Shown here in pieces: positions 5,574 through 11,244 of a DNA stretch of 34,604 bases. The position numbers were made by a program, and so were the translations under genes. The notes beneath the pieces were generated by a model, which did not search any database, was not told the origin of the DNA, and was given only the letters and a program-made list of their open reading frames with translations. Within the stretch, counting starts at the first letter, position 1. Each line of letters starts with the position of its first letter. Location: IMG/VR virus record IMGVR_UViG_3300025120_000241, positions 1-34,604 of that record; one strand, given 5' to 3'. The DNA is from a virus.

Positions 5574-5622
5574 AAAAGTTGAATAAGGAGACACAATGAA
5601 CTAATTAGAGATTAAATTCAAC
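5574..5622. promoter_or_regulatory. Candidate repressor operators in the leftward operon
   Basis: GTTGAA at 5578-5583 and TTCAAC at 5617-5622 are half-sites of the palindrome seen complete at 9646-9662. The first reads CTAAAAGTTGAA, close to the reverse complement of TTCAACTTTAG. The gap 5426-5617 separates the CI-linked gene from the rest of the leftward operon and would suit an internal controlled promoter. I could not identify a convincing -35/-10 pair. Confidence 0.4.
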
Positions 5623-6223
5623 CTTTGGTGGAGGTTCCGTCTTGCAATTTGTAGACGGTGGCTGGTTTCGTTGTTTTTTGCGGCGTTGCAGCAATAACCT
5701 CGCGCAATTCTTTCAGCAGGCTGCTGCGAGCGAAAAGATATTGATCAACCCCGAACCCATTAATGGCGGTTTCATGTTTGTTTAACGCTTCTTTGAATTT
5801 GGTCGTGATGTTGGGATCTCCAAGGTTCCACAGTTCGCCCACTCGACGGTCAACTAGCCGACTGATTTTGCGAGCGTGCGGAACCATGATCCGAGCGTCT
5901 TCTGGGTCAAGGAAAAAGATGTCTATGCGGCCTGGGCTGCGCACGCAAAACATGCACTTGTCTTCGTCGAGATGAACTGACCAAAAATACGGCTCCGTTA
6001 GGTAGAGCGGGCAAAATCGCTCCAACAACAACGTAATTAGGTTGACATGAATTGGGTCTTGCAAGTTGCGGGCATGGCGCACCAAATATTCGGGATCTTT
6101 CGAGTCGTGATATTTAAGCGTTAGCTTCTCGCCGGTCGTTGGAATGACAAATTGCAAAGCAACTTCTCCGTCGCCTTCAAGAACACGTTTCAAACGTGAG
6201 CCAGATATTTTTTGATGCATCAA
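5618..6223 (-). CDS. Unknown protein co-transcribed with the CI-like repressor
   Basis: A 201-residue soluble protein. Starts at ATG 6223 or 6220 overlap the CI stop, so it is translated with CI and probably made in lysogens. No HExxH, nuclease or HTH motif is visible, and I do not recognise the family. Visible parts are VALQFVIPTTGEKLTLKYHD near the N-terminus, a central hydrophobic/aromatic L-Y-L-T-E-P-Y-F-W-S-V-H, R-I-D-I-F-F-L-D, and a lysine-rich end. The partner position suggests an immunity modulator, anti-repressor-type controller or superinfection function. That is inference from location only. Confidence 0.7.
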   Translation of the reverse strand: MMHQKISGSRLKRVLEGDGEVALQFVIPTTGEKLTLKYHDSKDPEYLVRHARNLQDPIHVNLITLLLERFCPLYLTEPYFWSVHLDEDKCMFCVRSPGRIDIFFLDPEDARIMVPHARKISRLVDRRVGELWNLGDPNITTKFKEALNKHETAINGFGVDQYLFARSSLLKELREVIAATPQKTTKPATVYKLQDGTSTKG

Positions 6224-6552
6224 CTACTCCCGTTTTTTTGAAGATTTTGTTCGTCAATTAAAAGCTCAATGAATCGCTTGAGCAGTTGTTGATTCGGAAT
6301 CGTGAGTTGTTCGATCTTTTGATCCAGCGTTAAACCCTCGTCGTCAAAATATTCTTGCCCGAACATGAGAAAAACTTTGCTGATCTGAAGCGCGTCTGCC
6401 AGTTTTTGCAGATGGCGTTCGCGCGGATGCGCTTGCCCCAATTCCCACTTTGAAACCAAATTAATGCTGACCCCAAGCGCGTCAGCCACCTCTTTTTGTT
6501 TAAGCCCAATCGCCGTTCTACTGTGCTTTATTCGTTCTGAAATCTTATCCAT
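6220..6552 (-). CDS. CI-like repressor, XRE-type HTH
   Basis: A 110-residue repressor starting at ATG 6552. GGGG lies nine bases upstream; the longer TTG start at 6567 lacks a ribosome site. Residues 1-62 are an XRE/HTH_3 domain: RIKHSRTAIGLKQKEVADAL, then G-V-S-I-N-L-V-S-K-W-E-L-G as the recognition region, then L-Q-K-L-A-D-A-L-Q-I. The rest is a short C-terminal helical region (LDQKIEQLTIPNQQLLKRFI), too short for a LexA-type peptidase domain. It is therefore probably not inactivated by RecA-stimulated self-cleavage. It is divergent from the Cro-like gene at 6712, the normal lysogeny-switch arrangement. Confidence 0.88.
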   Translation of the reverse strand: MDKISERIKHSRTAIGLKQKEVADALGVSINLVSKWELGQAHPRERHLQKLADALQISKVFLMFGQEYFDDEGLTLDQKIEQLTIPNQQLLKRFIELLIDEQNLQKNGSS

Positions 6553-6711
6553 CGTCGTTGTCCCCAAAAAATCGCCGAGTCTACCTGCTTACTCCCTTCG
6601 ATTTCACTTTTAGTTGAAGTTACTCCCCTCAATTCCAGAAATCAACAAAAACGAGAAAAAAATCTCTATTTCCCCTTGTGAAAATATTCTCCAAATGGTT
6701 GAATCTCTCGC
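6553..6711. promoter_or_regulatory. Divergent immunity control region
   Basis: This 159-base region separates the CI-like and Cro/YdaS-like genes. It holds two GTTGAA half-sites (6613-6618 and 6698-6703) related to the palindrome at 9646-9662. It also holds two TTACTCCC repeats (6589-6596 and 6620-6627) exactly 31 bases apart, about three helical turns. A possible rightward promoter is TTGTGA (6676-6681), 17 bases, then TTGAAT (6699-6704), which overlaps one half-site. That would place the transcript start at or near the ATG at 6712. Confidence 0.55.
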
Positions 6712-6903
6712 ATGGATGAAAACACACGCAAAGAATTTTGGGTACGAAGCCGGGCAACCGAGCTATCGAACACGTTGAAACTTTCTAAGTCAGCGATTTA
6801 CCGCTGGCGGGAAAGCAACCAAATCCCTGTTAAACGGCTAAGGGCCGTTAGCGAGGTCACAGGATTCAGTCGCGAGCAGTTGCGTCCAGACATATTCGCG
6901 TAA
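6712..6903 (+). CDS. Cro/YdaS-like transcription regulator
   Basis: A 63-residue HTH protein. L-K-L-S-K-S-A-I-Y-R-W-R-E is the helix-turn-helix core. It is followed by I-P-V-K-R-L-R-A-V-S-E-V-T-G and ends with Q-L-R-P-D-I-F. The I-P-V-x-R...T-G...L-R-P-D pattern is that of YdaS/Cro-type proteins found opposite phage repressors. It should drive the lytic branch by repressing CI or its own promoter. No Shine-Dalgarno sequence precedes ATG 6712, and the predicted promoter ends only a few bases upstream, so the message may be leaderless. Confidence 0.8.
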   Translation: MDENTRKEFWVRSRATELSNTLKLSKSAIYRWRESNQIPVKRLRAVSEVTGFSREQLRPDIFA

Positions 6904-7093
6904 CGGCGGGCGCTCACCTGGAGGGCGCTTAATAAATGCGAAGGGGAGCAGGGGTCAAACCAGCGGATGCTCGGAACACCGCAGGGCCGTATGCCGACAA
7001 CTCAGTCGCGTGCAAGAGGGCCGTTTGCTTTCTAGTTGACGCTAGGGGGTAGGGGGCCGTTCACCTCAAATCTAATCACGAGCAGGAGTAACG

Positions 7094-7450
7094 ATGGGAC
7101 TCAAGAAGACATATCCGAAATGGTTTGAAGACATCTGGGAGGCTTATCCAAAGTTTCCCAAAGGACGAAGCCTCAAAAGCGACGCCTTTCTCGCGGCTGA
7201 AAGAAACCGAATTGAAGATGACTGGGAAGATGACGCAGTCGCTGACCTCATCAAAATAATTTGGGCCTTCCGTGAAAACGCTCCCCACTGGCAAGAGACA
7301 AGTCAGTACGGGCCACCGAGTTTGCAATCGTTTTTGAGAAGACGCCTATACGAGAACGATATTCCAGAAACCCACGTTCCCAAAAAAAAATTGGATCGTT
7401 GGGACAGGGCCAACATCGAATTCGAGCAACGCATGAGGGTCGTGAAATGA
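7094..7450 (+). CDS. Hypothetical early protein, possibly replication-linked
   Basis: A 118-residue protein with GGAG shortly upstream of ATG 7094. The N-terminal part reads FEDIWEAYPKFPKGRSLKSD. The W-x-A-Y-P-x-x-x-x-K-G-R-S pattern is common in C-terminal parts of phage replication or helicase-loader-type proteins and in stand-alone homologues. Later it has P-S-L-Q-S-F-L-R-R-R-L-Y, and it ends basic. It opens the rightward early operon after the Cro-like gene and overlaps the next gene by four bases. Replication involvement is inferred from pattern and context. Confidence 0.65.
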   Translation: MGLKKTYPKWFEDIWEAYPKFPKGRSLKSDAFLAAERNRIEDDWEDDAVADLIKIIWAFRENAPHWQETSQYGPPSLQSFLRRRLYENDIPETHVPKKKLDRWDRANIEFEQRMRVVK

Positions 7451-7815
7451 GACCTAGCTTTGTGGAGTTCGTCGGAGGTTTAGAAAACTTTCGGCAGTTA
7501 GCAGCTCAGATGACGGTCGACGATGCCATTAAAGGCACTGGCTTTGAAAAATCGTGTGTCCGCAAGCTGGCTCAAAAATACCGCATCCGATTTATGCGGC
7601 GGTGCAAAAGTTGTCTGACGTCCAAGCAGGCAGACCAATTCAATAAAAGCGCAAGCGTGTGTGTTGACTGTCGCACAAAGATTAATCAACGGCCTGCTGG
7701 CAACGCCGCCCTTTGGCGCACTGAAACGGCAAAGTTTCAATTCTCAATGATGATGCTGACAAAACCTTGGTCGAACGCAAAAGGCCCGCTCAACTATTGG
7801 AGGCAAAATGCTTAA
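7447..7815 (+). CDS. Zinc-finger-containing protein, possible DNA binding
   Basis: A 122-residue basic protein whose ATG overlaps the upstream stop (ATGA). Residues about 28-52 look like a helix-turn-helix (VDDAIKGTGFEKSCVRKLAQ). A zinc finger follows with C-K-S-C and C-V-D-C pairs separated by about 18 residues. The C-terminal part is W-rich. The mix of HTH-like and zinc-finger parts suggests a nucleic-acid-binding early protein. I do not recognise a named family. It overlaps the SSB start by eight bases. Confidence 0.65.
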   Translation: MRPSFVEFVGGLENFRQLAAQMTVDDAIKGTGFEKSCVRKLAQKYRIRFMRRCKSCLTSKQADQFNKSASVCVDCRTKINQRPAGNAALWRTETAKFQFSMMMLTKPWSNAKGPLNYWRQNA

Positions 7816-8179
7816 CGACGTCACTCTTGTCGGAAACCTTGGGCGTGACCCGGAGATGCGTAGGTCGGTAAAGGATCTTGCGATAACACGATTTTCGCTC
7901 GCGACAAAATATGGAGAAGAAACGACCTGGCACAACATTGTCTGCTTTGGACGGCTTGGCGAGAACATGGAAAAGATGCTCTCAAAGGGGTCAATGGTCG
8001 CGGTCAAGGGCCGAATAAACATTCAGTCCTATGAGAAGGACGGAGAGAAGCGCAAGTCGTTTGAAATCATTGCAGGCTCAGTGCAGATCCTGAGTAGGAA
8101 AGACCCCCAACCACCATCTCAGCAAGCCGCTCAGTTAGAGCCAGCATTTGAGGGCGATTTAGAGGACATACCGTTTTGA
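7808..8179 (+). CDS. ssb: Single-stranded DNA-binding protein
   Basis: A 123-residue SSB of the bacterial OB-fold family. The N-terminus is M-L-N-D-V-T-L-V-G-N-L-G-R-D-P-E, followed by W-H-N-I-V-C-F-G-R, A-V-K-G-R-I-N and Y-E-K-D-G-E-K-R. It ends with the acidic tip D-L-E-D-I-P-F that recruits partner proteins. It would coat single strands during phage replication and supply substrate to the Erf annealing protein. It overlaps both neighbours. Confidence 0.95.
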   Translation: MLNDVTLVGNLGRDPEMRRSVKDLAITRFSLATKYGEETTWHNIVCFGRLGENMEKMLSKGSMVAVKGRINIQSYEKDGEKRKSFEIIAGSVQILSRKDPQPPSQQAAQLEPAFEGDLEDIPF

Positions 8180-8505
8180 TCGTCGACGATGACGAGCTTG
8201 AGAGCGCGCTTGAGCAGTGGGCTGACGCGGTTGAAGGCTGGAAAGAAGACGCCGACAAAGCTGCCCGCTTGGACGCTCATTTTAAGGCTTGGTGCGCAGC
8301 GACAAAAAAGGTGGCGCTCTTGACCGGGAGCAGTGCTGCGAAGGCTGAGATTGAGCTTATGGCTGACCCGGAGTGGCATGAGAAGTTTCTGGTTGTTAAC
8401 GCGCAAAACATTGTCGTTGAGAACTGGAAAAAGAAGCTGCGCATTGCAGAAGCGGCGTTTGAAGCCGAGCGGAGTCGACAAGCAACACTGAGGCAAGTGC
8501 GATGA
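8176..8505 (+). CDS. Conserved phage protein near ssb
   Basis: A 109-residue, highly helical, acidic protein. It reads from TTG 8176 (TTGA overlap with ssb); no in-frame ATG offers a comparable fit. The central part H-F-K-A-W-C-A-A-T-K-K-V-A-L-L, an A-K-A-E-I-E segment and an E-R-S-R-Q-A C-terminus match small helical phage proteins that often follow ssb. Those proteins share a K-A-W-R-K-T...E-x-x-R-S pattern. Function unknown. Confidence 0.7.
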   Translation: MIVDDDELESALEQWADAVEGWKEDADKAARLDAHFKAWCAATKKVALLTGSSAAKAEIELMADPEWHEKFLVVNAQNIVVENWKKKLRIAEAAFEAERSRQATLRQVR

Positions 8506-8687
8506 ACGCAGATTATGAGTATTTGAAATACTGCGCTGCGCGCTCAGTTATCCCAAAACGGTACAACAAGACGCCTAGCGGAAAAGGCAATTGGGGCCAG
8601 TGGTTTGAGAAGAAATTTGGGGAGGATTTAGATGTCTATCGACAAAATCTCCTACGTCAGGTCGAAGAAGCTACTCCAAGCTTCTAA
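8502..8687 (+). CDS. Small hypothetical protein
   Basis: A 61-residue protein with an ATGA overlap to the upstream gene. It is basic and aromatic: Y-E-Y-L-K-Y-C-A-A-R, then KRYNKTPSGKGNWGQWFEKK. Its last 56 bases overlap the next gene in another frame, a longer overlap than usual here. No function recognised. Confidence 0.5.
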   Translation: MNADYEYLKYCAARSVIPKRYNKTPSGKGNWGQWFEKKFGEDLDVYRQNLLRQVEEATPSF

Positions 8688-8964
8688 AGATCAAAGCTGC
8701 GTCAACTGTGGTGCCGTCGGTACTGTGGTGGGCGCTCATTTGACAGGGATGCGCGCTCAAGCGTTTGGCAAAGGCACGGCGAGAAAGGCGCACGACTTCT
8801 GTGTCGCTGATCTTTGCATGAGGTGCCATGCAAAATTTGATGCTTACGAGGGGACGGCGGGCAAAAACCTCCAATTGCGCATCGATCACAGTGAGCAGTT
8901 CTTGTACTGCGTACTTAAAACCATAGAGCGCCGGTTTAAAGACGGCGTTATTGAAATTAGCTGA
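8632..8964 (+). CDS. HNH-like nuclease, YbcO/DUF1364-like
   Basis: A 110-residue protein with a C-V-N-C-G-A knuckle at about residues 23-28, V-V-G-A-H-L-T-G-M-R, G-K-G-T-A-R-K-A-H-D, and C-M-R-C-H-A-K-F-D near residue 63. Paired Cys-x-x-Cys knuckles with H-L or H-x-x-G and C-H-x-x-x-D are the pattern of YbcO (DUF1364) and related HNH-fold recombination nucleases of lambdoid phages. They are thought to resolve branched intermediates, sometimes in the place of NinG or RusA. The start at ATG 8632 has GGAGG upstream (8621-8625). Confidence 0.7.
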   Translation: MSIDKISYVRSKKLLQASKDQSCVNCGAVGTVVGAHLTGMRAQAFGKGTARKAHDFCVADLCMRCHAKFDAYEGTAGKNLQLRIDHSEQFLYCVLKTIERRFKDGVIEIS

Positions 8965-9284
8965 TGTCTCAGGCTGAAGAAGAATTCGCCCTAATCCTGC
9001 GCGCAGCCAAGATCCCGTTTGAGCGCGAGCATAGGTTTCACGACACAAGGCGGTGGCGCTTTGATTTTGTGATTCTGCCTATTGAGGCAAAGATTGCGGT
9101 GGAGATTGAGGGTGGGGTGTTTACCCAGGGCAGGCACACCAGGGGCAAAGGTTTTACTCAGGATCTACTAAAATACAACGAGGCCGTACTAATGGGGTGG
9201 CGCGTGTTGCGCTTTACCACGGCGCAAATCCACGGCATTGCGCTAGAACAGTTGGAGGCTCTGATTAATGAGTACGGACGTTGA
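8964..9284 (+). CDS. PD-(D/E)XK / Vsr-like endonuclease (DUF559-type)
   Basis: A 106-residue protein that overlaps the HNH gene stop by one base. Features: F-E-R-E-H-R-F-H near residue 19, R-R-W-R-F-D-F-V with the first active-site Asp, then A-V-E-I-E-G-G with the acidic E-x-E, R-H-T-R-G-K-G-F, D-L-L-K-Y-N-E-A, and G-W-R-V-L-R-F-T. This order is that of Vsr/DUF559-type nucleases. Together with the previous gene it forms a small nuclease pair in the recombination block. Confidence 0.75.
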   Translation: MSQAEEEFALILRAAKIPFEREHRFHDTRRWRFDFVILPIEAKIAVEIEGGVFTQGRHTRGKGFTQDLLKYNEAVLMGWRVLRFTTAQIHGIALEQLEALINEYGR

Positions 9285-9636
9285 AAAATACTTACACATA
9301 TGGGCGCAAGCCGCCCGGCAGATGCCCAAGGTCGGATGGTACAGCGAGCAGCCCTGGTACACCCCAGCAGGCTATCGTGAAAGTTCCGTACCCGTTACAT
9401 CCGAGGACGCAGAGATTGCTGATCGCGTTGGTCAGGTGGTTGCAAGACTACATGAAAAGGAAAAACGGTCAGCCGAGCTAATCCAAATTTTCTACTGGGC
9501 AATCCCCGGTGAGTTGGTTGAAAAGCCACGGCGTTTGCAGATTATTGAGGCGGCATTAAGCATCCCCAGGCGCGAGGCCTATCGGCAGATCGATGCGCTG
9601 AAGCGGCTGATTGAGGGGGCGGTGTTCTTTAATTAG
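9268..9636 (+). CDS. Possible late-transcription regulator (Q-like)
   Basis: A 122-residue protein overlapping the nuclease gene by 17 bases. The N-terminal part is W/P-rich (WAQAARQMPKVGWYSEQPWY). The C-terminal half has D-R-V-G-Q-V-V-A-R-L-H-E-K-E-K-R-S-A, an I-F-Y-W-A segment, and an HTH-like end (ALSIPRREAYRQIDALKRLI). Short proteins with this layout at the end of a phage early operon often belong to the Q/ArpU/RinA type of late regulators, which act before the lysis or structural operons. Assignment is by position and weak pattern. Confidence 0.5.
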   Translation: MSTDVEKYLHIWAQAARQMPKVGWYSEQPWYTPAGYRESSVPVTSEDAEIADRVGQVVARLHEKEKRSAELIQIFYWAIPGELVEKPRRLQIIEAALSIPRREAYRQIDALKRLIEGAVFFN

Positions 9637-9645
9637 TTTAATATA

Positions 9646-9662
9646 TTCAACTTTAGGTTGAA
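9646..9662. promoter_or_regulatory. Palindromic operator overlapping a promoter
   Basis: TTCAACTTTAGGTTGAA is an inverted repeat with 6-base arms and a 5-base centre. Its right arm contains the -35 element of the promoter at 9658-9686, so a bound repressor would block RNA polymerase. Half-sites of the same sequence flank the CI-like gene. I infer that this is an operator of the CI-like or Cro-like protein. Confidence 0.6.
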
Positions 9663-9686
9663 ATATAGTGAGTAGTTCGGTAACAT
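9658..9686 (+). promoter_or_regulatory. Sigma70-type promoter
   Basis: TTGAAA (9658-9663), a 17-base spacer, and TAACAT (9681-9686) form a good vegetative promoter about 30 bases before ATG 9716. It overlaps the palindrome at 9646-9662. It would drive the two small genes up to the terminator at 10272-10293. Confidence 0.6.
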
Positions 9687-9715
9687 TGTCTTATTGTTAA
9701 TTAAGGGACAACGAG

Positions 9716-10012
9716 ATGACAACACCACAACAATACGACTATGAACATTCTTACGACTTCAATCCCTATGCGCCCTCTAATCCGAAGGCTGACGAACTGA
9801 TGTCGAGCAAGGAAATTGAGAAATTTGCGAAGACCATCAAGGGGTACAAGTGGCTAGATTCAGACATAAAAGTGTCTTCGTATCTTGCTGACGCGGTTGG
9901 TGAACGCGAGATCAACTGCGCAATGGCGCGGCAGATGCTGGAGGCGCTCAACATAGAAGCCTGCGATTGGTTTAAGCACGTTGTTGGTGACGCAAAATTG
10001 GGGGCCGCGTAA
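9716..10012 (+). CDS. Hypothetical protein under a repressible promoter
   Basis: A 98-residue acidic protein with AGGGA upstream of ATG 9716. The N-terminus is Y/N/P-rich (YDYEHSYDFNPYAPSNP), followed by a helical part with K-E-I-E-K-F-A-K-T-I-K-G-Y-K-W and A-M-A-R-Q-M-L-E-A-L-N. No known family recognised. It is the first gene after the operator-promoter at 9646-9686. It may be an early effector or regulatory protein controlled by the immunity repressor. Confidence 0.65.
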   Translation: MTTPQQYDYEHSYDFNPYAPSNPKADELMSSKEIEKFAKTIKGYKWLDSDIKVSSYLADAVGEREINCAMARQMLEALNIEACDWFKHVVGDAKLGAA

Positions 10013-10027
10013 GCGGCGGGGGGCAGG

Positions 10028-10249
10028 ATGCGTAACGAACAAGATGAAACACCGCTACAAGCAGCGCGAATGCGCGTGCTAGAACAATTGTCGTTGATGG
10101 CGAGAACGGACGATTACTCTCGTTTAAATGAGATTGATTCGTTTGATCGGGAAGTGCGCGAGCATTATGCCGCTATTCACAATCAATTGGCGGGCGATTG
10201 GGGAGTGCCAAAGAAAATCGTTTTTCTAAAAAATCCTGCTTTGGAATAG
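10028..10249 (+). CDS. Small hypothetical protein
   Basis: A 73-residue helical, acidic protein preceded by a G-rich stretch and AGG just before ATG 10028. It contains Q-A-A-R-M-R-V-L-E-Q-L and EIDSFDREVREHYAAIHNQL. No family recognised. It is the last gene before an intrinsic terminator, so it shares a transcript with the 9716 gene. Confidence 0.6.
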   Translation: MRNEQDETPLQAARMRVLEQLSLMARTDDYSRLNEIDSFDREVREHYAAIHNQLAGDWGVPKKIVFLKNPALE

Positions 10250-10271
10250 CGTAAAGCTAGTGACAACGAAG

Positions 10272-10293
10272 ACCGCCTTCGGGCGGTTTTTTT
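10272..10293 (+). terminator. Intrinsic terminator
   Basis: ACCGCC (10272-10277), a TTCG loop, and GGCGGT (10282-10287), followed by a run of T to 10293. The stable UUCG-type loop and T-run make this a strong rho-independent terminator, ending the early transcript before the structural module. Confidence 0.9.
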
Positions 10294-10535
10294 ATGCGCA
10301 GAAACCTAGCGAGGTTCGTGCGCAGACAAGCAGTTTTTGTTCAATTTCCCAACAGGTCGGTTTTTTGCTGTGCGCATTGATATTTGAAAGAATTACCAAG
10401 ATCCACTTATGTCCCTTGCGGATCGGTCAGCCAACTCCTGCGGCTGACGTGGCCGTCCTATCCCCCATCGGTAGGGCGGCTGCATTTACAAAAACAAAAG
10501 CCAAAACAATTAAAAAAATAAACGGGGAAGGACTC
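10294..10535 (+). promoter_or_regulatory. Structured leader before the packaging operon
   Basis: This is about 240 bases with no convincing gene. It holds two adjacent hairpins. The first is GTCAGCC (10426-10432) with GGCTGAC (10442-10448). The second is GCCGTCCTA (10452-10460) with TAGGGCGGC (10472-10480), containing one G-U pair. Neither has a T-tract. Possible roles are a leader recognised by an antiterminator, a late promoter region or a packaging site near terS. None is proven. Confidence 0.4.
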
Positions 10536-10628
10536 ATGCCTGGGACGCACTACGGCTCGTATAGAAAAATGACGAAGAAAAAGCCAAAGATGGCGAAGCG
10601 TACAACTGCTAGAAAACGTAGAAGATAA
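10536..10628 (+). CDS. Very basic 30-residue peptide
   Basis: ATG 10536 has GGGGAAGGA upstream, a strong ribosome site. The peptide begins M-P-G-T-H-Y-G-S-Y and is then almost entirely K/R/T (MTKKKPKMAKRTTARKRRR), ending at TAA 10626-10628. It has about fourteen Lys or Arg in its last twenty residues. Short M-P-x-x-Y...K/R-rich peptides occur near terminase genes of podovirus-like phages. It may bind DNA or RNA. A longer frame from 10260 is rejected because it runs through the terminator. Confidence 0.6.
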   Translation: MPGTHYGSYRKMTKKKPKMAKRTTARKRRR

Positions 10629-10632
10629 AACC

Positions 10633-10836
10633 ATGTCAGAGCAGGCCAAGAAGGTCGAACTAGATGTGGTCGATATGTTTGAAGACACGCAGGAAATTTG
10701 TTGCGCGTTAGAGTATTTGTCGGTGAAGTACTTAATGAAGCCGGGGGATGATTACTACATCCAAGAAGCAAAAGAGAGCCTGTTGGGTATGCAAACGTGG
10801 CTGAGAAAAATGCAAAAAGAACTCAAGAAGCAATAA
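10633..10836 (+). CDS. Hypothetical protein upstream of terS
   Basis: A 67-residue protein, four bases after the basic peptide and directly abutting the next ATG. It is helical, with acidic V-V-D-M-F-E-D-T-Q-E-I and a basic C-terminus (LRKMQKELKKQ). Two adjacent cysteines occur at E-I-C-C-A. No family recognised. Tight spacing places it in the packaging operon. Confidence 0.6.
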   Translation: MSEQAKKVELDVVDMFEDTQEICCALEYLSVKYLMKPGDDYYIQEAKESLLGMQTWLRKMQKELKKQ

Positions 10837-11244
10837 ATGGCTGTGCGGCTCAACAAGCGCCACTCCGACATGGTGCGCACAAAAATCCAAGCTAGTCAGT
10901 TAATTAATCGTCTTGAAAATCATGCGTTTGGCGAGTGTGAGTTATCGACCACACAACTGCGCGCGATTGAAATCCTATTGAATAAGTCAGTGCCGAATTT
11001 AGCAGCGATTGCAGTACAGCACCTAGAGGGCGCAGACGAACAACTCAAACAAATCACGGTGAAGTTAGTTGGAGAAAACACTAGAGATACCGGCGGTTTA
11101 CCAGAGCCTTTATCAGCCGAACCGCTACAAAGTGTTTTGGGGAGGCCGGGGCGCGGCGAAGTCATGGAACTGCGCTATCGCTCTACTGATACAAGCGACG
11201 CAGAGGCCATTGAGGATTCTTTGCACGAGGGAAGTACAGGGTAG
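10837..11244 (+). CDS. terS: Putative terminase small subunit
   Basis: A 135-residue protein directly upstream of, and overlapping, TerL. The N-terminal block contains R-T-K-I-Q-A-S-Q-L-I-N-R-L, G-E-C-E-L-S-T-T-Q-L-R-A-I-E-I-L-L, and K-S-V-P-N-L. It matches a small-terminase type of podoviruses that recognises the packaging site; the I-Q-x-S-Q-L-x-N-R-L motif is its hallmark. The last 59 codons overlap TerL in another frame, and that tail (from about T-R-D-T-G-G-L) looks less conserved. The real functional domain probably ends near residue 78. Confidence 0.75.
   Translation: MAVRLNKRHSDMVRTKIQASQLINRLENHAFGECELSTTQLRAIEILLNKSVPNLAAIAVQHLEGADEQLKQITVKLVGENTRDTGGLPEPLSAEPLQSVLGRPGRGEVMELRYRSTDTSDAEAIEDSLHEGSTG

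Noticed and set aside
5426-5596. N-terminal extension of the zinc-ribbon gene to TTG 5596
   Set aside because: The extension lies in the putative control region, has no ribosome site and reads unlike natural protein.
6904-7093. Small RNA or terminator after the Cro-like gene
   Set aside because: The stretch is G-rich with repeated GGGCGCT-like words but I could find no stable stem with a T-run and no coding frame.
8632-9284. The HNH-like and Vsr-like genes as homing endonucleases for the introns
   Set aside because: They lie 10 kb away in a recombination block and resemble YbcO- and DUF559-type proteins; nothing links them to the intron sites.
10260-10628. 122-residue frame covering the leader
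   Set aside because: It would translate through an intrinsic terminator and two hairpins; the well-placed ATG 10536 gives the 30-residue peptide.
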